From assembly GCF_040359615.1 (NCBI RefSeq), contig NZ_CP132942.1:1922001-1986000 (forward strand): DNA of 64,000 nucleotides, written 5' to 3'. The translations under genes were made by a program, and so were the position numbers. The notes beneath the pieces were generated by a model. The model was not told where the DNA came from. It saw nothing but the letters and a program-made list of their open reading frames with translations, and did not search any database. This document shows positions 52,566 to 62,104 of this stretch, piece by piece. The stretch comes from Tunturibacter psychrotolerans. Lineage in GTDB: Bacteria > Acidobacteriota > Terriglobia > Terriglobales > Acidobacteriaceae. Position 1 is the first letter of the stretch, and each line of letters begins with the position of its first letter.

Positions 52566-53999
52566 ATGCAAAATTTCAAACATATTCATTTAATCGGTAT
52601 CTGTGGGACTGCGATGGCGTCGCTCGCCGGGATGCTGCAACTTCAGGGGCATCGTGTGACTGGCTCCGATACGGCAGCCTATCCTCCAATGAGCGATCTG
52701 CTTGCGTCGCTCGGCATTCCGATTCATGAGCCCTTTGCAGAGAGCAATCTGAAGCCGAGGCCGGACCTGGTTGTGGTTGGGAACGCGATCTCGCGCGGTA
52801 ATGTTGAGCTTGAATATGTCTTGGATACGCGGATTCCATTCTGCTCGATGGCTGCGATTTTGCATGATGAGTTTTTGCCCGGGCGGGAATCGCTGGTGGT
52901 TGCCGGAACGCATGGTAAGACAACCACTACGAGCATGTTGGCCTGGATCTACGAGGTTGCATCGCGGCAAAACCCTGAGCTGGCACCGTCGTTTTTGATC
53001 GGCGGGGTCGCGGAAAACTTTGGCACCAGCTTCAAGGTGCGTTCTACGAAGCCTTTTCTGCTGGAAGGCGATGAGTACGATACCGCGTTCTTCGATAAGG
53101 GGCCAAAGTTTCTTCACTATTTTCCGGATGCTCTGATTTTGACGCATGTGGAGTTCGATCACGCGGATATCTATGCCGACCTTCCGGCGGTGAAGACTGC
53201 TTTCAAGCGGCTGGTGAATCTTGTGCCGGGGCGGGGGCGGATCGTTGCGTTTGATGGCAGCGAGAACGTGAGCGAGTGTGTCGAGAAAGCCTTCTGTGCG
53301 GTTGAGCGATATGGCTTCGATCCTTTGTCACACTGGCGGCTTACGGACCTGCGGCATGAGGGAGCCTTGACACGCTGGACGGTGACGCGTGCGGGTGTTG
53401 CGTTTGCTGATTTGAGCCTGCCGATGGCGGGTGCGCATAATGCGCTGAATGCTACTGCTGCTGCGGCCCTGGCGGCGGGGCAGGGCGTTTCGACGGAGGC
53501 CATTGTCGAGGCGTTGGGAACGTTCAAGAGTGTGAAGCGCCGGCTCGAGGTTCGCTCCACTGTCGGCGGCGTAACGATTATTGATGATTTTGCGCACCAT
53601 CCCACGGCGATTCGTGAGACGCTGCGGGCGCTGCGTGAGTCTTATCCGAATCAACGGCTTTGGGCGGTGCTGGAGCCGCGATCGAATACGTTGCGACGGA
53701 ATGTGTTTGAGAGCGACCTGGTGGACAGTCTGGCGCTGGCAGATCGCGTTGTGCTCGCCTCTGTCTTCAAATCCGAGAACATTCCGGCGAATGAGCGATT
53801 GCACCCTGAAAACGTGGTTAGTGCTTTGAATGCCCGGGGCGTGCCTGCAAGTTTGTTAGCCGATGCGGATGCGATCGTCGAAGCAGTTGTGCCTCAGTTG
53901 CACGAGGGCGACGTTGTTGCGATCCTCTCGAATGGCGGGTTTGGAAATATCTACGGGAAGCTGCCGAAGGCGATTGCGGGTCGGACGTCGAGGGCGTAA
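52566..53999 (+). CDS. mpl: UDP-N-acetylmuramate:L-alanyl-gamma-D-glutamyl-meso-DAP ligase
   Basis: 477 residues. GICGTAMASLAGMLQLQGHR, the ATP-binding VVAGTHGKTTTTSMLAWIY, the Mpl-specific EGDEYDTAFFDKGPKFLHYF, then LTHVEFDHADIY, IIDDFAHHPTAIRETLRAL and the C-terminal GNIYGKLP region match Mpl and not MurC. It ligates recycled murein tripeptide to UDP-MurNAc, reclaiming the peptide. It follows ldcA by 16 nt, completing an operon (dapF-like, ldcA, mpl) for murein recycling; plsC 41 nt later may join it. Confidence 0.95.
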   Translation: MQNFKHIHLIGICGTAMASLAGMLQLQGHRVTGSDTAAYPPMSDLLASLGIPIHEPFAESNLKPRPDLVVVGNAISRGNVELEYVLDTRIPFCSMAAILHDEFLPGRESLVVAGTHGKTTTTSMLAWIYEVASRQNPELAPSFLIGGVAENFGTSFKVRSTKPFLLEGDEYDTAFFDKGPKFLHYFPDALILTHVEFDHADIYADLPAVKTAFKRLVNLVPGRGRIVAFDGSENVSECVEKAFCAVERYGFDPLSHWRLTDLRHEGALTRWTVTRAGVAFADLSLPMAGAHNALNATAAAALAAGQGVSTEAIVEALGTFKSVKRRLEVRSTVGGVTIIDDFAHHPTAIRETLRALRESYPNQRLWAVLEPRSNTLRRNVFESDLVDSLALADRVVLASVFKSENIPANERLHPENVVSALNARGVPASLLADADAIVEAVVPQLHEGDVVAILSNGGFGNIYGKLPKAIAGRTSRA

Positions 54000-54040
54000 A
54001 TCAGCTGATTTCTTGCCACTACGGTATCCTTGAAGGTGGT

Positions 54041-54775
54041 ATGTTCGCGACCTTCAAGCTTGCCTTTGTCTATCTCACTCTTGGCCCGATCGCTGGGATC
54101 ATCGGAATTCCTTACACGCTGTTGGTTGGAGACATTACGCGGCTCTACCGGGTTGCGATGTGGATCACCAATGCAGGAGCGCGAGCGGCTGGAATAAAGA
54201 TCGATATCGGCGGATTTGAAAATATTCCAGCGGGTCGAAGCTGCATTTTTATGAGCAATCATGTCTCGAACCTTGATCCTCCGGTGACTATTCCGCTTCT
54301 GCCTGGGCGTAGCTCAGTGTTGTTGAAAAAGGAGTTGATGGATATCCCGATTCTGGGAAGGGCGATGCGAATGGCGAAGTTTGTGCCGGTGGAGCGGGGA
54401 AACCGCCGCGATGCTGCGCAGGCCAGCGTGGCGGCCGCGGGAGATGCGCTTCGGTCGGGCCTGCATATCCTGGTGTACCCGGAAGGAACGCGCTCGCTTG
54501 ACGGCAGGCTTTCGACCTTCAAGAAGGGGCCGTTTTTTCTGGCGCAGGAGACGAAGGCGCCTATTGTTCCTGTCGCGGTCTCGGGCACGCAGACGATGAT
54601 GCGAAAGGGAAGCAATGCGATTGTGCCGGGGGTGGCGCGGATTCGGCTGCTGCCTGCGATCGAGCCATCTGATTATGCGACGCGTGACGAGCTGATGCGG
54701 GCGGTCAGGAACGCTATCGCAGAGGCGCTACCGCCGGAGATGAAGCCGGCGGATTATTTGACGATGGCGTTGTAG
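54041..54775 (+). CDS. plsC: 1-acyl-sn-glycerol-3-phosphate acyltransferase
   Basis: 244 residues. An N-terminal membrane helix (FVYLTLGPIAGIIGIPYTLL) precedes the acyltransferase: NHVSNLDPP (HX4D), FVPVERGNR (motif II), VYPEGTRSLDGR (motif III) and APIVPVAVSG (motif IV). PlsC adds the second acyl chain to lysophosphatidic acid in phospholipid synthesis. It follows mpl by 41 nt in the same direction. Its end overlaps the SPOR gene by 22 nt in convergent orientation. Confidence 0.93.
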   Translation: MFATFKLAFVYLTLGPIAGIIGIPYTLLVGDITRLYRVAMWITNAGARAAGIKIDIGGFENIPAGRSCIFMSNHVSNLDPPVTIPLLPGRSSVLLKKELMDIPILGRAMRMAKFVPVERGNRRDAAQASVAAAGDALRSGLHILVYPEGTRSLDGRLSTFKKGPFFLAQETKAPIVPVAVSGTQTMMRKGSNAIVPGVARIRLLPAIEPSDYATRDELMRAVRNAIAEALPPEMKPADYLTMAL

Positions 54776-55434
54776 CCGTCCGTCTGAAGTCGCTGCTTCA
54801 TGGCGTCTGCATCTTTCTTGATGGGAAAGGGCCCGATCTGGACGTGGAGCAGCTTGTCCTGCGGCTCATGATGGACGGCTACGTTGTAACCTCGGTGCTT
54901 CAGAGCCTTGATGAGGACGTCGGCGTCTTCCTGGTGTGAGACGGCGGCTACCTGGACGATAGCTGCTCCCGGCGTGGCGGGGGTGGAGGCGACTGCTGCG
55001 GGCTTGAGGGTGGCAGGCCTGGTGGGAGGATCAGTACGAAAGTCTGCGGCGACGGCTTTGACCCGGGTGAGGGCGGGAGCGGGCTGGGTTGCTTCTGAGG
55101 ATGTTGTCGGAGCGTCCGTGACGATCGTGGTTGAGGCTGCGTCATCGGCCGGTGTTGCAGGCAGAGTGGATGCGGCGTGAGTCGCTGGGCTGCCGGGCGC
55201 GGGTTTGGGGGCGCTGGACTCTGAACTTGCGGCGGGGAGTTCTGCTGCGCTGACGACAGGCGGGGTCGAACGCTTGCCGAGGGAGTATCCGAAGCCAAAG
55301 AAGACCGCGCAGAGCAGAGCCAGCGCGAAGAAGATGCCAAGGATGGTGGTGGTGCCAAGCGAGATCTCACGGTCCTGTCCGCGAGAGTCGCGAAGATCCT
55401 GCAAGTCGTCGTCGTTCTGGTAGCGGCTGTTCAA
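54754..55434 (-). CDS. SPOR-domain membrane protein
   Basis: 226 residues. A cytoplasmic N terminus, one membrane helix (TTILGIFFALALLCAVFFGF), a long Ala/Ser/Thr/Pro-rich linker (about 60-140) and a C-terminal SPOR domain (VQVAAVSHQEDADVLIKALK, ..HVQIGPFPIKKDADAMKQRL). SPOR domains bind denuded glycans at septal peptidoglycan, so a division-related periplasmic role is likely. It starts 2 nt after the slipin stop, so the two are co-translated. The end overlaps plsC by 22 nt. Confidence 0.92.
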   Translation of the reverse strand: MNSRYQNDDDLQDLRDSRGQDREISLGTTTILGIFFALALLCAVFFGFGYSLGKRSTPPVVSAAELPAASSESSAPKPAPGSPATHAASTLPATPADDAASTTIVTDAPTTSSEATQPAPALTRVKAVAADFRTDPPTRPATLKPAAVASTPATPGAAIVQVAAVSHQEDADVLIKALKHRGYNVAVHHEPQDKLLHVQIGPFPIKKDADAMKQRLQTDGYNAIVK

Positions 55435-55436
55435 GG

Positions 55437-56216
55437 TCAGACCTTCTTCTCCAGCGCCGGGTCGGGCGTCATTGTCTTATTGAACAGGTTCATCAGCTCC
55501 ATTGGAAGGGGAAAGACGATGGTGGTATTTTTCTCGACACCTATCTCGGTCAGGGTCTGGAGGTAGCGGAGCTGCAGGGTCATAGGCTGCGTAGCCATGA
55601 GCTGTGCGGCTTCAACGAGCTTCGCAGCGGCGTTGAACTCGCCTTCGGCATGGATGATCTTCGCCCTGCGTTCGCGTTCGGCTTCGGCCTGCTTGGCCAT
55701 GGCGCGGAGCATGGACTCGGGCATGTCTACCTGTTTGACCTCAACGGAAACGACTTTTACGCCGAAGGGAGCGGTGTGGCCGTCGATGATGGTCTGGATG
55801 CGGATGTTCAGGGCTTCACGGTGGGCGAGAAGGCCGTCGAGGTCGACTTCGCCGAGTACCGAGCGCAGGGTGGTTTGCGCGAACTGCGAGGTTTGGTAGA
55901 TGTAGTTGGCTACCTCGATGACGGCTTTGGTGGGGTCAACGACGCGCAGGGTGATGACCGCGTTGACCTTGAGGGTGACGTTGTCGCGGGTGATGACGTC
56001 CTGCGGGGGAACCTCCATCGCCTCTTGTCTGAGGCTAACGCGGACGATCTGATCGAGGGGACGGAAGATCCAGATGAGACCCGGTCCGGCGGCTGCCTGC
56101 TTGACCCGGCCGAGGCGAAAGATGACGCCTCGTTCGTACTCTTTGAGGATGTTGAGGGAGTTGGCCAGGTAGAGAACGACGATGACGATGGCAAAGAGGA
56201 GCGGGAGAGACATCAT
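55437..56216 (-). CDS. Slipin-type SPFH/Band 7 membrane protein
   Basis: 259 residues. N-terminal hydrophobic hairpin ([18 protein letters not shown]), then the Band 7 domain ([100 protein letters not shown]) and a helical C-terminal region ([20 protein letters not shown]). Slipins oligomerise on the membrane; in many genomes they pair with NfeD proteases, as here with one gene between. ATG 56216 or 56213. Co-transcribed with the SPOR gene. Confidence 0.95.
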   Translation of the reverse strand: MMSLPLLFAIVIVVLYLANSLNILKEYERGVIFRLGRVKQAAAGPGLIWIFRPLDQIVRVSLRQEAMEVPPQDVITRDNVTLKVNAVITLRVVDPTKAVIEVANYIYQTSQFAQTTLRSVLGEVDLDGLLAHREALNIRIQTIIDGHTAPFGVKVVSVEVKQVDMPESMLRAMAKQAEAERERRAKIIHAEGEFNAAAKLVEAAQLMATQPMTLQLRYLQTLTEIGVEKNTTIVFPLPMELMNLFNKTMTPDPALEKKV

Positions 56217-56294
56217 GGGTTAGGACCTCTGTCGGCCAGACTGCTGCCGCCGCTGCGATTGTAAAGCAGGCGCAGCAGCGGCTCGTGTTGCTGG

Positions 56295-56978
56295 CTAGAA
56301 GCGGTAGAAAAAGCCGAACCCAGGCTGGAACTCGGTTGTCTGCTTCTGGATGGTCAGGTAGTTGGTCTCGAAGTCGGGAGCCTTGAAGAACGTTTCACGG
56401 AACTCAGCGCGTGCGCCGAAGTGCTTGTTCAGCATGTAGTCGCCGCCAACGTTGTAGTAGTAGGTGGCGCGGGCTTGCGACTGCAAGCCTTCACCGCCGC
56501 CGGGTGTGGGGCGGAAGGCAGTTGTACCGGCGCCGACACCGATGAAGGGATTGACGCCGTGGAACTGACGCTTGGGGTGAACGACGTATCCAAAGCTGTA
56601 TTCGGATGCGTTTTGCTGAACTCCTCCTACCGGCGTAGCACCGAAGGGAGTGAAGGTCTGCGTGTAGCGGGCGTAGGCGTAGTTGAACTCGAAGCCGACG
56701 TAGGGGGAGACTGTGTAACGAATCGTGACAAGCGGACCCACGGTGTCTCCGGGATGGAGGTTGACCGCGGTCGGAACAGTGTTGATGACGACGGTTCCGT
56801 TGGAGTCTTTGTTGATGATCGCGGAGGCGACTACTCCGATGTCGAGACGCTGGAGTTGACGGTCCAGACCCGAGTTTTGTTGGGTGGCCTGAGCTTTGGC
56901 GGTTGATCCTGCCAGGGTAAGCAGCAGGCAAAATAAAACACTCCGAACACAGGACTGGGGCGACACATTCAAAATCAA
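56295..56978 (-). CDS. Outer-membrane beta-barrel protein
   Basis: 227 residues. Signal peptide (SVLFCLLLTLAGSTAKAQA), then alternating aromatic-rich strands (YVGFEFNYAYARYTQTFTPF, EYSFGYVVHPKRQF, NPFIGVGAGTTAF, ATYYYNVGGDYMLNKHFGAR) ending in GFGFFYRF with a terminal Phe, the usual BAM recognition end. This fits a small 8-stranded barrel of the OmpW/OmpA-like type. It sits between slipin and NfeD genes on the same strand, with 78-nt gaps on each side, so it may be an insertion into the usual pair. Function unknown. Confidence 0.83.
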   Translation of the reverse strand: MILNVSPQSCVRSVLFCLLLTLAGSTAKAQATQQNSGLDRQLQRLDIGVVASAIINKDSNGTVVINTVPTAVNLHPGDTVGPLVTIRYTVSPYVGFEFNYAYARYTQTFTPFGATPVGGVQQNASEYSFGYVVHPKRQFHGVNPFIGVGAGTTAFRPTPGGGEGLQSQARATYYYNVGGDYMLNKHFGARAEFRETFFKAPDFETNYLTIQKQTTEFQPGFGFFYRF

Positions 56979-57056
56979 GCAAAAACTCCCTTAGCGAAAA
57001 CTTCTATCCTTTCAGTCTACTCTGGCGTGGGGGTGGATGGGGGCTCGGAGGACGCG

Positions 57057-58373
57057 TCAAACCGGCTTTTGCGCGGGTTCTACGACGAGAACGAGGCCAT
57101 CCAGATCGCGGACGGAGACTAAAGAGCCGACCGCGAGTGATTCCGGCCCGCGCAGGGACGCCTGCCAGAGCTCGCCGCGGATCTCCACCTGGCCGGTGGG
57201 GCAGAGCGGGGTGCGGACGACGGCAATACCGCCGATCATGGCTTGCGGGCCGGTAAGAACCTTGCTGCGGCGGGCGCGGAGGGCTATCCAGGCGAGACCG
57301 AAAGAGATGGTGCCGAAGCCCAGGCCTGCGCCCAGGGCTGTCGCGAGATGTACGCGAAGTTCGGGGATGGGACCGTCGACCAGTGTGGCCAGGCCGAAGA
57401 TGAGTGATGCGATGCCTGCGATTGCGAGGACGCCGTGACTGCCGACCTTTGCTTCAAGGAGCATCATGACGGCGGCTGCGATCAGTAGAACGATCGCTGT
57501 ATGGCGGACGGGCAGGAGATTTAGGCCGAAGAGACCGAGGAGAACGAAGAGTGTGCCAATGGAGCCGGGGACGACCGTACCGGGAACGTTGAACTCGAGG
57601 TAGATGAGCAGGCCGCCGAGGACGAGCAGGAGGACGGCGATGTCGGGGTTGGTGAGTTTGCTGAGCAGGCGTTCGCGCTGGGAGGGAGCGGTGGTGACGA
57701 TTGTCGCTCCCTTGAGATGCAGGGTCTGGGTGCTTCCGTCGAAGCGATGGATCTCGCGGCCGTCGAGAGCCTTTAGCAGGGAGTCGTCGTCGAGTGAGAC
57801 AAGGTCGATGAGCTTTAGTTTAAGAGCCTCTTCGTCACTGTAAGACTTCGAGTTGCGGACGGCGTCTTCGGCGGCTTCGACGTTGCGGCCACGGCGTGAG
57901 GTATAGGAGCGCAGGAAGGCTGCGGCGTCGTTTTCGATCTTCTGTTTGAGGATGGGATCGAGCTTGGTGCCTTCGACGATGGGGTGGGCGGCGCCCGCGT
58001 TGGTCCCTGGGGCCATGGCGGCGATGTCGGCTGATTCAAGGAGGAAGAAGCCCGCGGAGCCTGCTCTGCTGCCCGTTGGGGAGATGAACATGATGACTGG
58101 GACGGGCGAGTTCTCGATTGCCTGAACCATGACCCGAGTGGACTCGAGCAGACCACCGGGGGTGCCCATGGAGATCAGGACTGCCTGGGCGTGGATGCGG
58201 GCGGCTTCGTGGAGGCCGCGCTGAAGATAGTCTGCGGTGATGGGCTGGATGGTGTCGTGGATCGTGAGTTTGACGACGATGCCGGGAGCGTCAGATACGG
58301 CGGAAAGCGTTGCTGGAAGAGCACAGCAGATCGCCATCAGCAGGGTGAGGGCGAATCTGGTGAGGCGAGTCAT
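57057..58373 (-). CDS. NfeD-family membrane serine protease
   Basis: 438 residues. Signal peptide, then a ClpP-like periplasmic domain: VVKLTIHDTIQPITADYLQR, LISMGTPGGLLESTRVMVQA, SPTGSRAGSAGFFLLESADI (catalytic Ser) and LKQKIENDAAAFLRSYTSRR with a Lys candidate. Several membrane helices follow (LLLVLGGLLIYLEFNVPG, LFVLLGLFGLNLLPV, ...) and a C-terminal OB-fold NfeD domain (GGIAVVRTPLCPTGQVEIRG). NfeD long forms process stomatin-like substrates; the slipin is two genes downstream. It overlaps the TPR gene by ATGA (58370-58373), so it is co-translated. Confidence 0.93.
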   Translation of the reverse strand: MTRLTRFALTLLMAICCALPATLSAVSDAPGIVVKLTIHDTIQPITADYLQRGLHEAARIHAQAVLISMGTPGGLLESTRVMVQAIENSPVPVIMFISPTGSRAGSAGFFLLESADIAAMAPGTNAGAAHPIVEGTKLDPILKQKIENDAAAFLRSYTSRRGRNVEAAEDAVRNSKSYSDEEALKLKLIDLVSLDDDSLLKALDGREIHRFDGSTQTLHLKGATIVTTAPSQRERLLSKLTNPDIAVLLLVLGGLLIYLEFNVPGTVVPGSIGTLFVLLGLFGLNLLPVRHTAIVLLIAAAVMMLLEAKVGSHGVLAIAGIASLIFGLATLVDGPIPELRVHLATALGAGLGFGTISFGLAWIALRARRSKVLTGPQAMIGGIAVVRTPLCPTGQVEIRGELWQASLRGPESLAVGSLVSVRDLDGLVLVVEPAQKPV

Positions 58374-60001
58374 TGCAAGCTCTGTCCGCGTGCCAGCAGG
58401 GCCTGCCGCATGCCTTGCGCGGCGGTATCCTTCGGCTCGAGCTGGAGTGCCTTGTTGACATTGGCGGCGGAGGCGGTTGTGTCGTTGGTCTGGAGATCGA
58501 GCCGCGCGAGAACAAGGTAGGCGGGGGCGTTAGGGTGGAGTTTGATTGAACTCTCCGCCTCTGCGCGGGCGTCGGCTGAGTTTCCGCTACGCTCACGCAC
58601 CTGGGCAAGGCCGGCGTGCGCCTCTGCACTGGACGCATCGGCGGTGATTGCGGTCTGGAACTCCTGCTCGGCTTCAGGAACCAACCCCTGCGCGAGATAC
58701 TCGTGACCTTGCTTGGTGTACTCGGCTGCCTGTTCAGCGGGTGGCAAAGTGGCTAGCCGGATCGCGCGCATCTGATCGAGTTGAAAGGCCGCCTGCCTGA
58801 AGGAGGCTTCAGAGTAGGTGCGGCGAATGCGCTCGAGCGGGTCGAAGTCGGAAGTTGTCTCAGTGGTGGCTGCGGCATTGGCGGCAGGTGGCGTGTGTCC
58901 CGCGCTGATACTGGTCTTGAGCTGCGCCGCTTCGGTGTCTGCGGGCTTGAGCTTCAAGGCCAGGTCGACCTCGCGTTTGGCTCCTGCGAAGTCACCCTGA
59001 CGATACATCGCGACGGCCAGGTTGTAGTGGTAGTCCACGTCGTTGGGGTCGGCGGTCGAGGCGCGCTGAAATAACGGAACGGCGTTGTGGCCCTGGCGGC
59101 TGGAGGCCACGGCCTGGTTGTTGACTACTTCGGGGAGCGGGAGTCGGCTTGCGACGAAGGCGAAGGCGGATTCGGCCTCGGCGTACTTGGCGGTGTTGAA
59201 GCGCGCGAGGCCGATATAGAAGCTGGCTTCAAGCGCGCGTCGATCGGTTGGGGCGATCTTCGCAAGCGTCGCCGCGGCCTGATCGTATTCGCGCTCCGTG
59301 TATTGTGCTTTGCCGAGGGCGAGCAGGGCTGCGGGATAGTTAGGATCGGCTACGATGGCCGCCTCAAGGCGCTTGATTCTCTCTTGCGAGGTCGTCGCAT
59401 CGGTGCCGCGAATGTAGTTCTCAAAGGCGCTGAGCTGGACTCCGCCGGATGCGGCAAGAAAAGTCTGCTGGGCCACGTTGAAGCGCGGGTCGATCTGGCG
59501 CGCTACCTTCCACGCGGTGGCATTTTCGACGTCGAAGAGACGGTTGAGTTCGCTCGAATCCTGCAGCGGCGTGGACAGCTTCAGCTGATTGACCTGCAGC
59601 ACCTGTGCCTGTACGGAGATGCGTCCGTTGGTGACTTTGTAGCTGCCTACTACAACGAAGTCGGCGTCGAGATTTTGCGCGATGCGTATCGTGGTAGCGC
59701 GAGAGGGCCTGAAGTCTACGGGGAGGCCGAGATGGTCGAGCGCGTACTGCCGGTCTTCGCGTGTGATGGTGAGGAAGCCGGCTGAGGAGAGGCGCTGATT
59801 GAGCGTGTCGGGAAATGAATCGCCGACCCACCCCAAGGCTGCCTGGCCGGAGCGATTGTCGAAGGGTAGGACGAGGACGACTCGGCCGCCGGTGTCAGAA
59901 GGTTCCGAAGACTGCGAGATTGCAGGGATGCTGCATAGCAGGAGCAGCGAGAGGAGCCAGGGCCGTTGAAGGATCGAGCGAACTAGAAGGCGCTTCGTCA
60001 C
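58370..60001 (-). CDS. CsgG/FlgO-like plus TPR periplasmic protein
   Basis: 543 residues from GTG 60001, chosen because it leaves 17 nt to the GT39 stop; the frame extends further upstream into that gene. A signal or anchor (RPWLLSLLLLCSIPAISQ) precedes a CsgG/FlgO-like domain (VVLVLPFDNRSGQAALGWVG, FLTITREDRQYALDHLGLP, LDADFVVVGSYKVTNGRISV). The rest is TPR repeats (YPAALLALGKAQYTEREYDQ, DVDYHYNLAVAMYRQGDFAG, AEYTKQGHEYLAQGLVPEAE and others). This is likely an envelope scaffold. The gene sits between GT39 and NfeD on one strand. Function unknown. Confidence 0.83.
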   Translation of the reverse strand: MTKRLLVRSILQRPWLLSLLLLCSIPAISQSSEPSDTGGRVVLVLPFDNRSGQAALGWVGDSFPDTLNQRLSSAGFLTITREDRQYALDHLGLPVDFRPSRATTIRIAQNLDADFVVVGSYKVTNGRISVQAQVLQVNQLKLSTPLQDSSELNRLFDVENATAWKVARQIDPRFNVAQQTFLAASGGVQLSAFENYIRGTDATTSQERIKRLEAAIVADPNYPAALLALGKAQYTEREYDQAAATLAKIAPTDRRALEASFYIGLARFNTAKYAEAESAFAFVASRLPLPEVVNNQAVASSRQGHNAVPLFQRASTADPNDVDYHYNLAVAMYRQGDFAGAKREVDLALKLKPADTEAAQLKTSISAGHTPPAANAAATTETTSDFDPLERIRRTYSEASFRQAAFQLDQMRAIRLATLPPAEQAAEYTKQGHEYLAQGLVPEAEQEFQTAITADASSAEAHAGLAQVRERSGNSADARAEAESSIKLHPNAPAYLVLARLDLQTNDTTASAANVNKALQLEPKDTAAQGMRQALLARGQSLQ

Positions 60002-60018
60002 AGTATGAGTATAGAGGG

Positions 60019-61656
60019 TCAGGGCTTTTGCGGCGGAAAGAGTGTGGCTTCGACGATACGGGGGAAGTGGAGAACGGCGGCCCACTCGCCTTTGCGGCGT
60101 GCCTGCCAAACGACTTGGCCGTGGAGCAGAGTTGCGACTTCTGAGGGCGAGAGGTCGCGATGGAAGTCGAAGTACTTCGTATCTGCGGATTCGTTCGGAC
60201 GGCCGAGGTTAATCTGGTTTGCCAAAGGCGCCCACTTAGTGGAGAAGATGAGGGCGACGTCGTAGCTTCCTGGGTCGGCTGCGGCTCTCTGGATCTGCTC
60301 GAGCGAAAAGTTCTGGATCGGTGTGGTTTTGACGGGGTGATTCGTGTAGCCGAGTTCGGTACGGTTCAGCTCCGAGACTGCGGGCCACGCGGTGAGGACT
60401 GTGGCATTGGGGTAGTGAAGGTCGATGAAACGAACTGCCTGTTGGTGCAGGACGACAAAATCGCGGTAGGTGAGGTTGTCCTCAGGAGCAAAGGCGTAGG
60501 GAGGGTTGATCCAGATGGCAGAGAGGAAGGCTGCGGCACTGAGCATGGCGATGACGAGCCAGCGCTGAGGAATGCGGCGACGCCAGGTGTTGACGCAGAC
60601 GAGGAGGATGAGAGGATACATCGGCAGCAGATAACGCGTGAGAAGTGCGCCGCCGAGGATGGAGAACGCGATCCAGTTCGAGAGAAGGATGACGCCGATC
60701 GCATAGAGCGCTTTGCGAGGAATGGGGAGGCGCTTGTTCGTGTCAGCGACGGGGATAAAAGCTGCGGCCAGCATGCACACGACGGGAACGAACATGTTCA
60801 TGTGCGCGAAGAGATGCAGGAGGCGATGCCAGAGGCAGAGAATGATGCGATAGGCGTCCAGATTTGCGGTTGCGTTGTAGCGAAGGAACTCAGGATTGCC
60901 GAACACGAAGCCGGTGCGGTGATAGTGATACGCATACCACGCGGCGAGCGGCACGATGGGTGAGAGAAGAGCCAGGATCCAGCTTGACTGGAGTTTGCGG
61001 GACAGAGGCTCGCTTCGATTTTTTATAAAGAGCACGGCTTCCCATAGCGCGAGAGCTACGGGAGTGACAATCGCTGTTTCTTTCGAGAGTGCCGCTAGAG
61101 AAAACATAAGCGTTGCGAAGAGAGGATTTAGTGTGGCCTTCGAGCGAGAGCCAGCGGCATCTGCGCCGTCGAAGTAAAAACCAAGCCCCCAGAGCGTGAA
61201 GGCTGCGGCGAAGATATCGGCGTGAGCGAGCGTGCTCTGCGCAAACCAGATTGGGTAGAGGGCAGTGAGCACGACCGTGACTGCGGCTACGGCTGAGTTG
61301 GCGAGATCTCTCGCAATTTTGTAGACACCCAGCAGAGCCGCCGCGGTGACCATGCAGACCAAGGTGCGGGTTCCGCTGACGACGTATCCCGAGAGATGCC
61401 ACCAGCCCGCCAGAAGGATCGAAGGCAGTGGTGGGTGGGCATTGGTTACGGTACTCTGCGGGATGAGCGTGCCGGTGCGGAAAAAATCCCACGCAGCGGG
61501 AATGTAATAGCCTCCTTCGTCCCAGAAGTAGGGCAGGCGAAGGAGGCGGAAGTGAGAGAGATAGACCGCAACGAAGAGGAGCGGATAGAGCATCCAGAGA
61601 GGTATATTCTCAAACGGCTGCTGGCGGTCTTCGTCGATGCTGCGCTGGAGTCGCAC
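60019..61656 (-). CDS. GT39-type membrane glycosyltransferase
   Basis: 545 residues with about ten hydrophobic helices. The first loop carries LPYFWDEGGYYIPAAWDFFR, the DE motif used as catalytic base in GT-C enzymes (PMT/ArnT class); LSKETAIVTPVALALWEAVL and YPIWFAQSTLAHADIFAAAF are typical intermediate blocks. It uses a polyprenyl-linked sugar to modify a lipid, protein or glycan in the periplasm. Substrate unknown. The stop of DUF3467 lies 3 nt upstream of its start, so both are probably one transcript; the CsgG/TPR gene follows 17 nt later. Confidence 0.87.
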   Translation of the reverse strand: MRLQRSIDEDRQQPFENIPLWMLYPLLFVAVYLSHFRLLRLPYFWDEGGYYIPAAWDFFRTGTLIPQSTVTNAHPPLPSILLAGWWHLSGYVVSGTRTLVCMVTAAALLGVYKIARDLANSAVAAVTVVLTALYPIWFAQSTLAHADIFAAAFTLWGLGFYFDGADAAGSRSKATLNPLFATLMFSLAALSKETAIVTPVALALWEAVLFIKNRSEPLSRKLQSSWILALLSPIVPLAAWYAYHYHRTGFVFGNPEFLRYNATANLDAYRIILCLWHRLLHLFAHMNMFVPVVCMLAAAFIPVADTNKRLPIPRKALYAIGVILLSNWIAFSILGGALLTRYLLPMYPLILLVCVNTWRRRIPQRWLVIAMLSAAAFLSAIWINPPYAFAPEDNLTYRDFVVLHQQAVRFIDLHYPNATVLTAWPAVSELNRTELGYTNHPVKTTPIQNFSLEQIQRAAADPGSYDVALIFSTKWAPLANQINLGRPNESADTKYFDFHRDLSPSEVATLLHGQVVWQARRKGEWAAVLHFPRIVEATLFPPQKP

Positions 61657-61659
61657 GCT

Positions 61660-61977
61660 TTAGTTGATGGGGCCTTCGGTCTGGGGGAGCTGCTCGAGCG
61701 TGATCGAGCCGAAGGTCTGCTCGTACTGTGCCAGATTGTGGCCGAGCACGTTCCAGAGAGCCTTTGCCTGTTGGGGGCTGAGATAGACGCCCTGAAAGTT
61801 TTTGACGTTCAACTCGTCGGGGGTGTCCTGCGTCATGGTGCCGAAGACGAGGAAGAAGTCCCAGACGCTCATGCGGACTTGAACGCTGTTGGCGTAGCCG
61901 TCGCGATAGTTTTCGGCGTGGGTGAGCTTGAGCTGGGGCTGCTTGTCTTGCGGCTGATTGGGGTTCTGCTGGCTCAT
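61660..61977 (-). CDS. DUF3467 protein
   Basis: 105 residues from ATG 61977, with AAAGAG upstream. The core YANSVQVRMSVWDFFLVFG and TMTQDTPDELNVKNFQGVYL through SPQQAKALWNVLGHNLAQYE is the DUF3467 domain, small and of unknown function. The longer frame running to 62106 reads through the tRNA-Leu gene and is not real. It is transcribed with the downstream GT39 gene, 3 nt apart. Poly-Gln/Asn/Pro N terminus. Confidence 0.9.
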   Translation of the reverse strand: MSQQNPNQPQDKQPQLKLTHAENYRDGYANSVQVRMSVWDFFLVFGTMTQDTPDELNVKNFQGVYLSPQQAKALWNVLGHNLAQYEQTFGSITLEQLPQTEGPIN

Positions 61978-62020
61978 CGAATCTCTTTCGGGGTTTGGAT
62001 TGCTGTCGATTACTGGAATC

Positions 62021-62104
62021 TGGTGCGGGAGAAGGGACTCGAACCCCCACGGATTTCTCCGCTTGGACCTAAACCAAGTGCGTCTGCCATTTCGCCACTC
62101 CCGC
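62021..62104 (-). tRNA. tRNA-Leu (TAG)
   Basis: 84 nt on the minus strand including CCA. Acceptor GCGGGAG/CTCCCGC, anticodon loop TTTAGGT with anticodon TAG, a long variable arm (CGGAGAAATCCG), and T-loop TTCGAGT. Fits class II tRNA-Leu. Confidence 0.96.
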
